Shown: positions 1-9,496, numbered from the stretch's first letter. The stretch is DNA of 47,506 nucleotides from CAYFJO01 sp964343305 (GCA_964343305.1 CAYFJO010000031.1:1-47506), one strand, 5' to 3'. The notes: generated from the letters alone by a model not told the origin. Numbers and translations are program-made.

Positions 1-2
1 CA

Positions 3-1604
3 ATGAATTCGGCGGCCAGTCCGCTACAAGACACGACGGGAATTGGTGAGTCGCCACTGGGCCAGCCGGCATCACCGCTCGGTCAACCCGCCTGGCAAAC
101 GCAACAGCCAGCAAAGTCGGGCAAGGGAATTGGTTGGAACAAGACAGTTCTCATGTCGGTTGGAATCGGTGGTGGAGTTGTAGTGCTATTGATTATCGCG
201 CTCGTTATTCGCACGTTTATGAGTTCAGGTGACGAAACAGGTGGCAGCGACATCACGGATAACTCTAACAACGGAACGACAAATAATTCCGACAATGTAA
301 ACTCAACCAATAATTCGACGGATTCCGACACGACTACCACGTCTTCGTCAGCAAGTGCGTTGGTCGATCAGTACATCAGCACTGATGGTGTTGTGCTGAC
401 CAACGGTCGATTTGGCAAGGCGGTCGTGGGACGCGCGCCAAATAAAGCGAAAGCCCCAGGCCTCTTGGCACCAGCCAATCCTGAATACGGTAAGCTTCCG
501 GTTACCGTCGAATGTTGGGCAAAACTGGATCAGAAAGAGTCTTATAACATTCTGGTGGCTAACGGTCCGATCGAATCCACTTCACACTGGCACATCCTCA
601 CTGGAGCAGAAAACGGCAGATTCTATGCCTTATACGGCGGCGATGACAAAGGTTTCGTCGGGAGCTCAACTGATGAGTATTGCGATGGCAATTGGCACTA
701 CTTTGCCGCACTTTTGGAACCACAACGGACTCGGCTTTATGTTGACGGCCGCGAGGTGTCGGATCGAGCAGTCCAGCCGAAGTCGGGTCGGGTAATTGAC
801 GGTCCGTTGAGTTTTGGATTTATGAAGGATCAAATTAATGGCAGTGTCGGTGCAATCGACGAAGTGCGAATTTCGAAAGGCGTCCGCACGATCAGCAGCA
901 TTCCCACCGCCCCATTCCAAGCCGACGCCCAAACCCTCGGCCTCTGGCACTTCGACAGTCTCAGTTCAGATGGCCCCGTGGTCGATCAGTTGAGCGACAC
1001 CACGGGAAGCTCTCTCGCGCCAGGAAAATTCGGACAGGGCCTTGTTGGACAGGAGATGTTAAGAGGAGCGGGCACCAAAGGTGGTGCCCAAGGCGCTGCA
1101 AACAGCGAATACTCGAATTTGCCAATCACAGTTGAATGCTGGGCAAAACTTACTCGACACGTTCAGGAAGACGGGCAAAAACGGTACAACGTCATCATTG
1201 CCAACGAGGGGAATCAATCGGCCTCGCACTGGCAAATCTGGTGTCCGCAAGACGGAGTCATATGGACGTTTACACCCGGATTTGAACCGAAACATGCTGA
1301 ATCGAAAGTGGATATTTGCGACGACCAGTGGCATTATCTGGCAATGGTTCTGGAACCCACTAGAGTACGTCTGTATGTGGATGGCAAACAAGTCGCAGAC
1401 CAAACGCACAAAGCAGTTAGCGGCACAAAAACTCCTGGTCCATTGTCTTTTGGCGGCATTGTGAGTCGAGGCGAGAACTGCAATGGCGTAATTGACGAAG
1501 TACGAATCTCCAAAGGCGTGCGATCCATCACAAGCGTTCCCACGGCTCCGTTCCTAGTCGACGCCCAGACCCTCGGCCTCTGGCACTTCGATTCTTTGAA
1601 CTAA
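3..1604 (+). CDS. Membrane-anchored double LamG (concanavalin A-like) protein, possibly 5'-partial
   Basis: The visible protein has 533 residues. A Gly/Pro/Gln-rich cytoplasmic segment (1-47) precedes one transmembrane helix (about 49-70), then a Ser/Thr/Asn/Asp-rich linker (75-120) and two LamG/concanavalin A-like domains (about 130-300 and 335-520). Both domains share the pattern TVECWAKL ... NWHY/QWHYLA ... RLYVDG ... IDEVRISKGVR, and each is followed by a near-identical 'TLGLWHFDSL' segment, so they arose by internal duplication. The reading frame is open to the left edge, so the ATG at position 3 may be internal; an upstream catalytic or zinc-ribbon part cannot be excluded. The architecture suggests an inner-membrane protein presenting carbohydrate- or protein-binding domains outside the cytoplasm. 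Specific ligand unknown. Confidence 0.8.
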   Translation: MNSAASPLQDTTGIGESPLGQPASPLGQPAWQTQQPAKSGKGIGWNKTVLMSVGIGGGVVVLLIIALVIRTFMSSGDETGGSDITDNSNNGTTNNSDNVNSTNNSTDSDTTTTSSSASALVDQYISTDGVVLTNGRFGKAVVGRAPNKAKAPGLLAPANPEYGKLPVTVECWAKLDQKESYNILVANGPIESTSHWHILTGAENGRFYALYGGDDKGFVGSSTDEYCDGNWHYFAALLEPQRTRLYVDGREVSDRAVQPKSGRVIDGPLSFGFMKDQINGSVGAIDEVRISKGVRTISSIPTAPFQADAQTLGLWHFDSLSSDGPVVDQLSDTTGSSLAPGKFGQGLVGQEMLRGAGTKGGAQGAANSEYSNLPITVECWAKLTRHVQEDGQKRYNVIIANEGNQSASHWQIWCPQDGVIWTFTPGFEPKHAESKVDICDDQWHYLAMVLEPTRVRLYVDGKQVADQTHKAVSGTKTPGPLSFGGIVSRGENCNGVIDEVRISKGVRSITSVPTAPFLVDAQTLGLWHFDSLN

Positions 1605-1683
1605 CCCGACGCGCCAGCGAGGGGCTTCCGGCGCGACGGACGCTGAAGCCTATTCAACGACCCTTTGCTCGCGCTTCAGGTTA
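1602..1683. repeat. Inverted pair of planctomycete-type intergenic repeat units
   Basis: Unit one at 1602-1623 begins TAACCCGACGCGCCAGCGAG. Unit two at 1661-1683 is its imperfect reverse complement (read on the minus strand: TAACCTGAAGCGCGAGCAAA). Between them a second hairpin pairs GGCTTC (1623-1628) with GAAGCC (1645-1650). The element fills the gap between two convergent genes and may also act as a bidirectional transcription stop. A third related unit lies at 9882-9904. Confidence 0.55.
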
Positions 1684-1697
1684 GTAGTGAAGAGAGT

Positions 1698-2459
1698 TTA
1701 ATACTCGTAGTCGGCGCCGGGTGTCGCAATTCTCAATTCGTCCAATTCCAACGCCTCAAGTTCCCGCGATATCTCGCCGCGAAATGCGGGTTTCAAATGC
1801 ACTGCGATCACGGGAACTGACTTGCCGAGTTTCCGATATTCGTCCAAAAAAGAAGCTGGCGTCAAGTGCATCGATTTGTCCGCCAGCCATCGCATCGAAT
1901 TGGGAAAGGCGGATTCCAAAAAAACTGCCTTCAGTTTGGGATTTGATTTCGCAACGTCCCAAATCTCTTCAGTCGACCCCGTGTCACTAACGATTGCAAT
2001 CCCCGAGTGAGCATCCTCGATCACAAATCCAAAAGTTGGCACCACATGATTCAACGCGATTGGCGTAATCAACAATTCGTCAACCGTCGTGGGTGCAAGA
2101 TGCTTCAATGTCAGAGTCTTCAAAAACGGCGATTCTTCCTCAGACAGTCGGAGCAAATCAGGCCACACGACATCGTTAAGAAAATGTGTCTTGAGCGACT
2201 CAAGCACATGGTGGCTTCCATAAACCGTCACACAGTCCGGTCCCGGTTCATAAACGTTGTCGAGAAAAATTGGCAGCGACGCAACATGATCAAAGTGCGC
2301 ATGCGAGATCACCACATTTCGAATCCGCTTCTGATCGTCCAACGACGGCAACAAACCAATGCACCCCGCATCAATTGCCACGCAGTCGTTGATGAGAAAC
2401 GAAACGGAATACTGATTAGCAGCATCGGCAATCGATGAATTCAAGAGTTTGATACGCAT
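1698..2459 (-). CDS. MBL-fold metallo-hydrolase, cyclic-nucleotide-phosphodiesterase-like
   Basis: A 253-residue protein with the metallo-beta-lactamase-fold metal motif HAHFDH at residues 53-58. The pattern 'SHAHFDHVASLP..LDN' resembles class II cyclic-nucleotide phosphodiesterases and their bacterial relatives, and a later 'SDTGS' supplies the bridging Asp. A di-metal phosphoesterase or related hydrolase acting in the cytoplasm is likely; there is no signal peptide. I chose the ATG at 2459, which starts directly at the first strand (MRIKLLNSS). An in-frame TTG at 2486 would add nine residues (MTVLVFGRI). A CRP-like palindrome lies about 85 bp upstream. Substrate unproven. Confidence 0.82.
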   Translation of the reverse strand: MRIKLLNSSIADAANQYSVSFLINDCVAIDAGCIGLLPSLDDQKRIRNVVISHAHFDHVASLPIFLDNVYEPGPDCVTVYGSHHVLESLKTHFLNDVVWPDLLRLSEEESPFLKTLTLKHLAPTTVDELLITPIALNHVVPTFGFVIEDAHSGIAIVSDTGSTEEIWDVAKSNPKLKAVFLESAFPNSMRWLADKSMHLTPASFLDEYRKLGKSVPVIAVHLKPAFRGEISRELEALELDELRIATPGADYEY

Positions 2460-2868
2460 AATCCGGCCGAAAACCAAGACGGTCAATTCTTAACTGTCGT
2501 CGTCGCACACCGCAAATTACTATATCGAGAATCGGAATACGTGTGATCCCAATCACAATTCTCGAAAATCGTTCAAGCAGCACAACATTTATTTATCATG
2601 AGATCAACCAATTTGCACATTCATTGGCAAATCCCCACAACTGCACCACGTATTCGGCCACGGCATTGGAAAGAAGGAAAACGTCGAGAGTGACGTTGGA
2701 TTGGCGAGCTTTGTGGCTATTCAAGTTTCCGTATAGGCTAAAGGTAGTAGCGAAGATCAAATGAACCGCTCATCATGAGTAGCGACTAATGCTCGGCAAT
2801 GAATGACTTGCCGTTCGCTCCTAGCGAAGCCGACGAATGAACTGAGGTAACAAAGGACTAAATTGCAA
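2460..2868. other. 409-bp divergent intergenic region
   Basis: No credible gene. It contains the CRP-like palindrome at 2542-2557 and presumably both divergent promoters. AAAGGA at 2852-2857 is a likely ribosome binding site for the downstream cytochrome gene. I see no consensus sigma-70 promoter. Confidence 0.5.
2542..2557. promoter_or_regulatory. CRP/FNR-type palindrome TGTGA-N6-TCACA
   Basis: The sequence TGTGATCCCAATCACA matches the classical CRP consensus TGTGA-N6-TCACA exactly in both half-sites. It sits between the divergent MBL-fold gene (start 2459) and the cytochrome gene (start 2869), nearer the former. That it is a functional operator is inference; no regulator of this family is encoded in the window. 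Confidence 0.35.
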
Positions 2869-5800
2869 ATGAGTCATCGGATGGAAGAAATGGTCACACC
2901 AGTGTCAGTGCTCTTGGTTGCTGTCTTGTGCTGTGGAGTCTGTTTGAGTGAGGATCCGGATGCGGCCCACGCAATCAATACGCAGAAGGAAGGTGAGCAC
3001 CCACCGTCGGCTGCGGAAGCGGCGGCGATGATGACGCTGCCTAAAGGTTTCAATGTGTCATTGTTTGCAGGCGATCCGCACGTGCGACAACCGATCGCTT
3101 TTGACATTGACGACCGCGGTCGGTTGTGGGTGGCTGAGTGCTATACATACGAGGGCGGACTATACGATCTGAAGAAGCGCGATCGCATACTGATCTTCGA
3201 GGATGCCGACGGCGACGGCGCGTTCGACAACCGGAAAGTGTTCTGGAACAAGGCTCAGAGGCTGACTGGGTTGACGTTGGGGTTTGGTGGCGTGTGGATT
3301 ACCAGTGCGCCACACCTTTTGTTCCTGGCCGATCGCGACGGCGACGATGTACCGGACGGCGAGCCTGAGGTCGTTCTTGAAGGGTTCAGCATCCGCGCTC
3401 GTCACAACATGGTCAACGGATTGCGCTGGGGCCCAGACGGCTGGCTTTACGGCAGGCATGGCATTACAGACACCTCGACGGTGGGCACGCCACATATGCC
3501 ATCGGGTAAGCGGATCCGATTGAACTGCTCGATCTGGCGATATCACCCTCAACACAAAGTTTTTGAGGTAGTCACCAATGGAACGACCAATCCATGGGGA
3601 CTTGATTACGACGACCACGGGCAGTGGTTCTTCACCAACAACGTGATCAACCATCTTTGGCATGTGGTGCCAGGGGCGCATTATCAGCGGATGTTTGGAG
3701 ACGATTTTAATCCGCACCTTTATCAGTTGATCCAGCCGACGGCAGATCACTTTCACTGGGATACGGATGGTGCAGCGGGCGAAGCATCAAACCAAAACCG
3801 CAAACAGTACGATGGCCGACATGACGAGCACGGCGGAGGTCACTCCCATGCCGGCGGCATGATCTATCTGGGAGACAATTGGCCGGCGACGTACCGCGGG
3901 ATGTTGCTGATGTGTAATACGCACGGCCGGCGAGTCAACGCCGACAATCTGGTGCGAGATGGCAACAGCTATGTTGGCAAACATTCGCGGGATTTTCTTA
4001 TGGCCAACAATTCCTGGTTCCGCGGTGTGGAGTTGAAGTATGGACCGGATGGCGGAGTCTTCCTGACAGACTGGTCGGATCTGGGCGAATGCCACGACAG
4101 AGATGGAGTGCACCGTACCAGCGGCCGGATCTACAAGATCACACACAACCCCGTAACGCATCGTGCAGTCAACCTTCAAGGGCTAAGCAATGACGAGTTG
4201 GTTGACCTTCAATTACACCGAAACGATTGGTATGTACGTCACGCTCGTCGATTGTTGCAGGAGCGTGCCGTTGCGGGTAAAGATCTCTCGGACGCCCGCC
4301 AGTTGCTGCTAGAGATGTATCAGAAAAATGACGACGTCACACGGCGGCTGCGAGCGTTGTGGGCGCTTTACTCGATAGACGCGTTGGATGAGCCCTGGCT
4401 GTGCAATCAGCTTGGCGATCCGAACGAGCACATTCGTGTTTGGGCAGTGCGTCTGCTGGTAGATCGTGGCACACCCGGGTCGGACGCGATAGAAAGGCTG
4501 ACGGAGTTGGCTCAGGACGATAAGTCGGGGCTAGTGCGACTGTATCTGGCTTCCGCGATGCAACGCCTCGACTTTAAAGACCGATGGACACTTGCCAAAC
4601 GGTTGGCGAATCATGTGGCTGACGTTGACGATCGAGTACAACCACTGATGATCTGGTACGGCATCGAGGCTGCGATCCCATCCGATCCACTCCAAGCGCT
4701 GGAGCTGGCACTGTTGGCGAAGATGCCGATACTGCGTCGTCACATCGCCCGCCGACTCACAGCGGAGATCGACGACGCTCCGGCAGTCGTTGTTCATCTG
4801 ATTAGTCAGGCGACGAAGAAGGACAGTCCTCATGCCGCAGATTACCTGAAAGGCATGGCCGATGCGTTGCGGGGGCGTCATCGGGTGGCGACGCCGGTCA
4901 ACTGGAGTGCGGCATCGGCCATACTGTCGGACCACGAGGACAGTCGAGTCGGCCCGCTTCGACGGGAGTTGTCGGTCGTGTTTGGCGATGGGCGCGCCGT
5001 GGACGAGTTGATTGCGATCGCGCGCAACGGGCGCGGGGATCCTGCGACGCGGCGAGACGCGCTTCGCGTGGTTCTTGAAAGTCAGCCAGAGGGATTGGTC
5101 ACGACCCTCCTCGGACTCAAAGGAGACCGGGTCATTGGTGCAGCGGCCATCCGCGGCCTGGCACGGTACGAAGACCCACAGGTCCCCAAACATCTGCTCA
5201 AGGCCTTTTCAAACGCAAGGCACGATCATCGACCCGCAATCATCGATGCACTGGCGTCGCGGCCGAGCTACGCGGCAGCATTGTTGAATGCTGTGGAACG
5301 TGGTGCGGTGGAAAGCACCGATATCTCGGCAACAGCGGCGGGAACAATCGCCGGACACAATGATGCGGCGCTGACAAACCGGCTTGAGGATTTGTGGGGT
5401 GCGGTGCGCACTACGCCCAAAGAGAAACGTCTGTTGATTTCGCAGTACCGCACGAAGCTTGTACCAGAGATGCTGGCACAAGCGGATCTCGGTGCTGGGC
5501 GCAGCGTCTTCAACAAGGCGTGCGCCACTTGCCATAAGATGTTCGGAGAGGGAACAACAATTGGACCAGACTTGACGGGCTCAAACCGCGACAATCTCGA
5601 CTACCTGTTAGAAAACATCGTGGATCCGAGTCGCGTGGTCCCAGCCCAACTGCGTCAGTCGGCAGTATCGCTCGTAGACGGCCGTGTCATCACTGGCACC
5701 ATAACAAGGCAGGACGACAAGACGCTGACAATCCAGATGGCCACGAAGGTACAGATCGTCCCTCGCGATGACACGGAGACAATTCGGCAGCTAAACACGT

Positions 5801-5997
5801 CGTTAATGCCAGAAGGATTGCTGACTCCGTTGAGCGACGCTCAAGTGCGAGACCTAATTGCCTACCTGCAAACATCCACGCAGGTGCCGCTCCGGCAAGT
5901 AACGCGTCAAGTTGATTCTGAGCCGCGCGACGAGCGTGTTCGAGGACATCGGGCAATTGAGCCGCAGCGTTCCCTTCCTGACGCTACCTCTAGGTGA
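2869..5997 (+). CDS. PVC-type c-heme / membrane-bound dehydrogenase-like protein with HEAT repeats
   Basis: A 1042-residue exported protein. Sec signal peptide within residues 1-30 (hydrophobic VSVLLVAVLCCGVC), beta-propeller dehydrogenase-like domain about 55-430 (MTLPKGFNVSLFAGDP, repeated 'D.DGDG' loops), alpha-helical HEAT-type region about 430-830, then a PVC-specific cytochrome c domain with one covalent heme motif CATCH at residues 885-889 and downstream GPDLTGSN. This three-part order is the standard planctomycete 'membrane-bound dehydrogenase/heme-binding' family. It likely oxidises a sugar-like substrate in the periplasm and passes electrons to heme; the substrate is not known. ATG at 2869 is chosen; a TTG at 2863 is closer to the AAAGGA motif and is an alternative. 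Its 3' end overlaps the convergent gene by 8 bp. Confidence 0.9.
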   Translation: MSHRMEEMVTPVSVLLVAVLCCGVCLSEDPDAAHAINTQKEGEHPPSAAEAAAMMTLPKGFNVSLFAGDPHVRQPIAFDIDDRGRLWVAECYTYEGGLYDLKKRDRILIFEDADGDGAFDNRKVFWNKAQRLTGLTLGFGGVWITSAPHLLFLADRDGDDVPDGEPEVVLEGFSIRARHNMVNGLRWGPDGWLYGRHGITDTSTVGTPHMPSGKRIRLNCSIWRYHPQHKVFEVVTNGTTNPWGLDYDDHGQWFFTNNVINHLWHVVPGAHYQRMFGDDFNPHLYQLIQPTADHFHWDTDGAAGEASNQNRKQYDGRHDEHGGGHSHAGGMIYLGDNWPATYRGMLLMCNTHGRRVNADNLVRDGNSYVGKHSRDFLMANNSWFRGVELKYGPDGGVFLTDWSDLGECHDRDGVHRTSGRIYKITHNPVTHRAVNLQGLSNDELVDLQLHRNDWYVRHARRLLQERAVAGKDLSDARQLLLEMYQKNDDVTRRLRALWALYSIDALDEPWLCNQLGDPNEHIRVWAVRLLVDRGTPGSDAIERLTELAQDDKSGLVRLYLASAMQRLDFKDRWTLAKRLANHVADVDDRVQPLMIWYGIEAAIPSDPLQALELALLAKMPILRRHIARRLTAEIDDAPAVVVHLISQATKKDSPHAADYLKGMADALRGRHRVATPVNWSAASAILSDHEDSRVGPLRRELSVVFGDGRAVDELIAIARNGRGDPATRRDALRVVLESQPEGLVTTLLGLKGDRVIGAAAIRGLARYEDPQVPKHLLKAFSNARHDHRPAIIDALASRPSYAAALLNAVERGAVESTDISATAAGTIAGHNDAALTNRLEDLWGAVRTTPKEKRLLISQYRTKLVPEMLAQADLGAGRSVFNKACATCHKMFGEGTTIGPDLTGSNRDNLDYLLENIVDPSRVVPAQLRQSAVSLVDGRVITGTITRQDDKTLTIQMATKVQIVPRDDTETIRQLNTSLMPEGLLTPLSDAQVRDLIAYLQTSTQVPLRQVTRQVDSEPRDERVRGHRAIEPQRSLPDATSR

Positions 5998-7546
5998 TCG
6001 CGCGCTTCAGCACGTTGTGCGTGATTCGTTGCACGCGCTCATCGGGACCATGTGGTCGGGACCAATGTGACCAGGGAATCATGTGTCCCGGCGGGCGGGA
6101 CAAGTCTTGACACCAAAAGATCGTTGACGCATTGAAGACGAAGTTGTCTTTGGGGCCTGGATAAATAGTCGCCGTCCAATTCTGTGGGTTCACACCGCCT
6201 TGCAGGGCAACACCCTTGGCGACTACTTCCAAGCCGGAGATGTCTCTGGGCGGGTCGCCGTGGTACTCCCAACCAATCAGTCCGGGAATCGCTTCACCCT
6301 TTTTCATGCCCGTCCCCTCGAAGATCCAATGATCTGGCTTCTCGACGACCCAATCGCCGCCGCCGTTCACGGGCGAGACGTTGCGTGCGCCCATTAAATA
6401 CCCTTCGTCCGGCCCGCGATGCGGGAAGGGACCATGTTCTCGTTCACGTTTAACGGCGTATTGATAATCGCCGCCAAAAGGTCCGCCACGAAACATGATG
6501 CGGTTTGGACGCCCATCGTAGCTGTCTTTGTACGGCGTCACCCAGCACACCGAGTTGCCAGAAAAGAATAGCAGGTTGACGCCCTGGTCGCGCATCTTCA
6601 CGACACTTTCGTACTGCCGAATGTTCCAATATTCGTCGTGGCCGACGCTCAGGAACGACTTACATTTCAAACCGCGATCCGGCATCAGCATGTCGCTGTT
6701 CGAGCAGTATGTAACGTCGTAGCCGTGCTTTTCCAGCCAGCACGCAAAGGGAAATTCGAAACAAAGCCACTCGCCGGAACCGACAGACTGTGGGTTTTCA
6801 TAAATCTGCGCGTACTTGGCATAAGGCCGATCAAAACTGACGTCGGCCCACGGTCCTTGGTTGCCTTTGGGATGTGTGTAGACCGAATACTTGTCCGGCC
6901 AGCGATTGTAAGCTTGCCAAGTGTTGTCGGAGCATTGGAATAGAATGTCGGCCGGGCGGTCGTCGCGGACGATGAAGACGACGTAGCTTTGCCAATACCC
7001 GTGGCCGGTGGCGTCGCTGGTTGTTGTCAAACGTCCCAGATAGACACCACTGGTCCAATCATCTGGAATCGTCAATGACGTGCACCGCTCCCAACGGCAT
7101 TCGTGCAAATTCTTGTCACCGATCTCAGGCAGCGGCTGCTTTTTTCCCTTGAACGGGCCGAGTGTTTTCATCAGCCGTGCACCGCGACCGCCGTAGTAGC
7201 CGGTGCGAAAGATCTCGATCTTGAAATCTTGGACCGGGTCGGTGGAAACCATGATGTCGATCGATTCGCCGGCCGCGACGCTCTGTTTCGAGCAGTATCC
7301 TTCGATCCAAGGCGATCGGAAGGCGCCGCGATCGAGTCGAACTCGAGTCAGTTGCCAGTCCTTCGAGCCGGGTTGTTCATTTTCTCGCCGGATCAGTGTC
7401 GTGTCTCGCTCGGGCTCATCGCCGCTGGCACGGTTCGCCGTCGTGGATGAATCAGCCATCAACGCAAAAGACGTTGCCACGGCCCCTTTGAGCAAATTCC
7501 GACGATCGATTTGATTGAGTGAGCTTTTGTCGTTGTTAGGAGTCAT
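5990..7546 (-). CDS. Tat-exported N,N-dimethylformamidase beta-subunit-like protein
   Basis: A 518-residue protein with a twin-arginine leader (DRRNLLKGAVATSFALMA, about residues 18-35). The body matches the N,N-dimethylformamidase beta-subunit-like family: 'RTGYYGGRGARLM' near residue 110, 'YSVYTHPKGNQGPW', a long Ser/Asp/Tyr-rich central part with 'LSVGHDEYW', and 'FSGNSVCW'. Family members of planctomycetes are mostly uncharacterised, and the DMFase activity itself should not be assumed because the small alpha subunit is absent here. Tat export suggests that a cofactor or metal is loaded before secretion. The upstream minus-strand FAD oxidoreductase gene ends about 185 bp away, so co-transcription is possible. 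Confidence 0.82.
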   Translation of the reverse strand: MTPNNDKSSLNQIDRRNLLKGAVATSFALMADSSTTANRASGDEPERDTTLIRRENEQPGSKDWQLTRVRLDRGAFRSPWIEGYCSKQSVAAGESIDIMVSTDPVQDFKIEIFRTGYYGGRGARLMKTLGPFKGKKQPLPEIGDKNLHECRWERCTSLTIPDDWTSGVYLGRLTTTSDATGHGYWQSYVVFIVRDDRPADILFQCSDNTWQAYNRWPDKYSVYTHPKGNQGPWADVSFDRPYAKYAQIYENPQSVGSGEWLCFEFPFACWLEKHGYDVTYCSNSDMLMPDRGLKCKSFLSVGHDEYWNIRQYESVVKMRDQGVNLLFFSGNSVCWVTPYKDSYDGRPNRIMFRGGPFGGDYQYAVKREREHGPFPHRGPDEGYLMGARNVSPVNGGGDWVVEKPDHWIFEGTGMKKGEAIPGLIGWEYHGDPPRDISGLEVVAKGVALQGGVNPQNWTATIYPGPKDNFVFNASTIFWCQDLSRPPGHMIPWSHWSRPHGPDERVQRITHNVLKRAIT

Positions 7547-7634
7547 GTTGTTCTCTCTGTAAAGGCTGTCAAACTGTACGGCGTTGATGAGTGATGGATG
7601 TTCGTCCGTGGCTTACACACTTTGCTAGACTTCA

Positions 7635-7654
7635 TCGAGGACTCACGTCCTCGA
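7635..7654. terminator. Perfect 8-bp hairpin, candidate terminator
   Basis: TCGAGGAC (7635-7642), loop TCAC, GTCCTCGA (7647-7654). It lies downstream of the minus-strand FAD oxidoreductase and upstream of the DMFase-like gene. There is no T-tract on either side, so intrinsic termination is uncertain; it could be a processing or repeat element. Confidence 0.35.
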
Positions 7655-7731
7655 CTCACCTTTCTAATTTCACGGTCGTCGTCCGCCAGGTGCAATGCTC
7701 CAGAATTCTCACCAATCCAGCTACGATTGGA

Positions 7732-9477
7732 TCAAACGCGAGCCCATTCGGTCTCGACTCCTTGCTTGCGGATAAACTGTTGAAAATCGGCTAGCCATTG
7801 CTTCTTGCCACGAATCGCGCGGGGCGTTTCTCTCTTCTGCAACGCGAAACTCACGAGACACCCAGCGGCTTCACCGATTCCCCATTCCACAGGATGCAGA
7901 CGGTAGCAGCCGCTGGTGATGTGCGTTGACCCAATGTTCTTGCACGCTGGGAGCAGGTTTCGCATTCGAACCGGCAGCAGCGAACCGAGCGGGATCTGAA
8001 AACGCAGTGACTCGAAGTCGATGTAGTTGTCACCGCCCGAGCTGGGGTGTAGGTCGATCGGGTAGCTGCCGACACCCACGGAATCGTCGAAGGTCGCAGC
8101 ACGGACGTTTGCGAGAGGACCGCCGACGGCCATCGCTCGCGCGATATCCGCTCTCGGCTTGCCAGTGACAACCATTGCTCGTTGTTCGCGTCCGACGTGT
8201 TCCTCAAGGACTGTGAATTGCGCTCGAATGCGGCGCGATTCGCGGATGTACGGTGTTTTTGCGAGTCCGTCTGTCGTGCCCATCAAGTCGGCTCGCAGAC
8301 GCAGACCGGGGAATCCGGTTCCGCCGTCAGGTCGGGGAGCTTCGGTCTGCAACCAGTAAAGCAGCGAGAGGCTGAGTTGTTTGGCTCGTGCAATATGCCG
8401 CTCGACTTCTTCGCTGGAGACGCCGACGAGATTGCCAAGCACGTAATCGTTCTGTGGCCAGTTGACGAGACTAATGTCACTGGAAAACCGACCTGGTTTG
8501 AAAAGCGAGTCGTCGATGATTCGCCGGTACGTCCAGAGGTTTAGCGTCCCGTCCACCGACTTTCCGCCCCTCGGATCGAAGCCGAGCCGTTTTGGATTTC
8601 CCGACCGTGGATGGGTGTAAGTGAAATCAAGCAGCTTGCCTGGCCAGGGTGGTGTGAGTTTCGGGACAAAGTCTCGCCAGAACGCGTATTCGTTGGGCCG
8701 GTCGATCGTGTGGTTCTCGCCGGGCAGATGTTCGACTGCGAAGCACATTGTGAAGGCCTGCTGATTGTCCGGCTTTGCCGTGTCGCTGGCGTGCAGTTCG
8801 TTCGTTTCCGACCGGGCTTCGGAGCCGGTGACAAACTCGGTCTTTGTCATTGGGAGCAGATCGCCGAGTTCCGTGGCATCAACGAAATACTTCCCGCGCA
8901 GAATTTGTGAGTCACCCGTCTTCGCCGAACGCACGCTGACGGCGAGGACTAGATCATGATCAACATCGGCTCCCGTGGCAAAATGCTCGCGCAGCACAAC
9001 AAGCTGCCCAGACTGTTCGAAAGGAGAAATCCACTTTTCGAGCACCGCCAATGAAACACGCGGTTCAGAACACAATCGGGAGACGTTGCCGTTGCCGGGA
9101 TTCAGCAGCGGATTGTTGCTCGCCGCTTTGGTGAGCAGGTAGTGTCTGCGATAGTGTTCGCGGATGCGGGAACGCAATTCGCGGTAAGACTGATTTGCTC
9201 CGGCCTTCTCGATCCAGCGATGCTCGTCCGGCGGAACTCCCTGGCTAGTGAGCTGTCCGCCGATCCAGTCCGTCGCCTCGGTCATGACAACCTTGAGCCC
9301 ATTCCGCAACGCCGCAATCGCCGCCGCACAACCACCAAGCCCGCCGCCAATGATGACCACATTCGCCGCCCGCTCCGACTTGGACCGAGCGAAGGCAGGA
9401 GACAGCGATCCGGCAATTGCACTGATCGCGACGGTCGAACAAAACTTGCGTCGGGTGGATTTGCTTTCTCGAATCAT
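7732..9477 (-). CDS. Exported FAD-dependent oxidoreductase (FAD_oxidored / 'xanthan lyase'-like family)
   Basis: A 581-residue protein. An arginine-pair leader (STRRKFCSTVAISAIAGSL, about 7-25) is followed by a dinucleotide-binding fold 'VVIIGGGLGGCAAAIAALR' (GxGxxG), the acidic end 'EATDWIGGQLTSQGVPPDEH', and a C-terminal 'ACKNIGSTHITSGCYRLHP' segment typical of this planctomycete-rich family. Role: a periplasmic flavoprotein oxidising an unknown, probably carbohydrate-derived substrate. The start is set at the ATG at 9477 because everything upstream in frame overlaps the C-terminal part of a different gene remnant. Some databases name relatives 'xanthan lyase', but no lyase domain is visible. 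Confidence 0.85.
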   Translation of the reverse strand: MIRESKSTRRKFCSTVAISAIAGSLSPAFARSKSERAANVVIIGGGLGGCAAAIAALRNGLKVVMTEATDWIGGQLTSQGVPPDEHRWIEKAGANQSYRELRSRIREHYRRHYLLTKAASNNPLLNPGNGNVSRLCSEPRVSLAVLEKWISPFEQSGQLVVLREHFATGADVDHDLVLAVSVRSAKTGDSQILRGKYFVDATELGDLLPMTKTEFVTGSEARSETNELHASDTAKPDNQQAFTMCFAVEHLPGENHTIDRPNEYAFWRDFVPKLTPPWPGKLLDFTYTHPRSGNPKRLGFDPRGGKSVDGTLNLWTYRRIIDDSLFKPGRFSSDISLVNWPQNDYVLGNLVGVSSEEVERHIARAKQLSLSLLYWLQTEAPRPDGGTGFPGLRLRADLMGTTDGLAKTPYIRESRRIRAQFTVLEEHVGREQRAMVVTGKPRADIARAMAVGGPLANVRAATFDDSVGVGSYPIDLHPSSGGDNYIDFESLRFQIPLGSLLPVRMRNLLPACKNIGSTHITSGCYRLHPVEWGIGEAAGCLVSFALQKRETPRAIRGKKQWLADFQQFIRKQGVETEWARV

Positions 9478-9496
9478 ACGTTGCAGCTTGGGTTGC

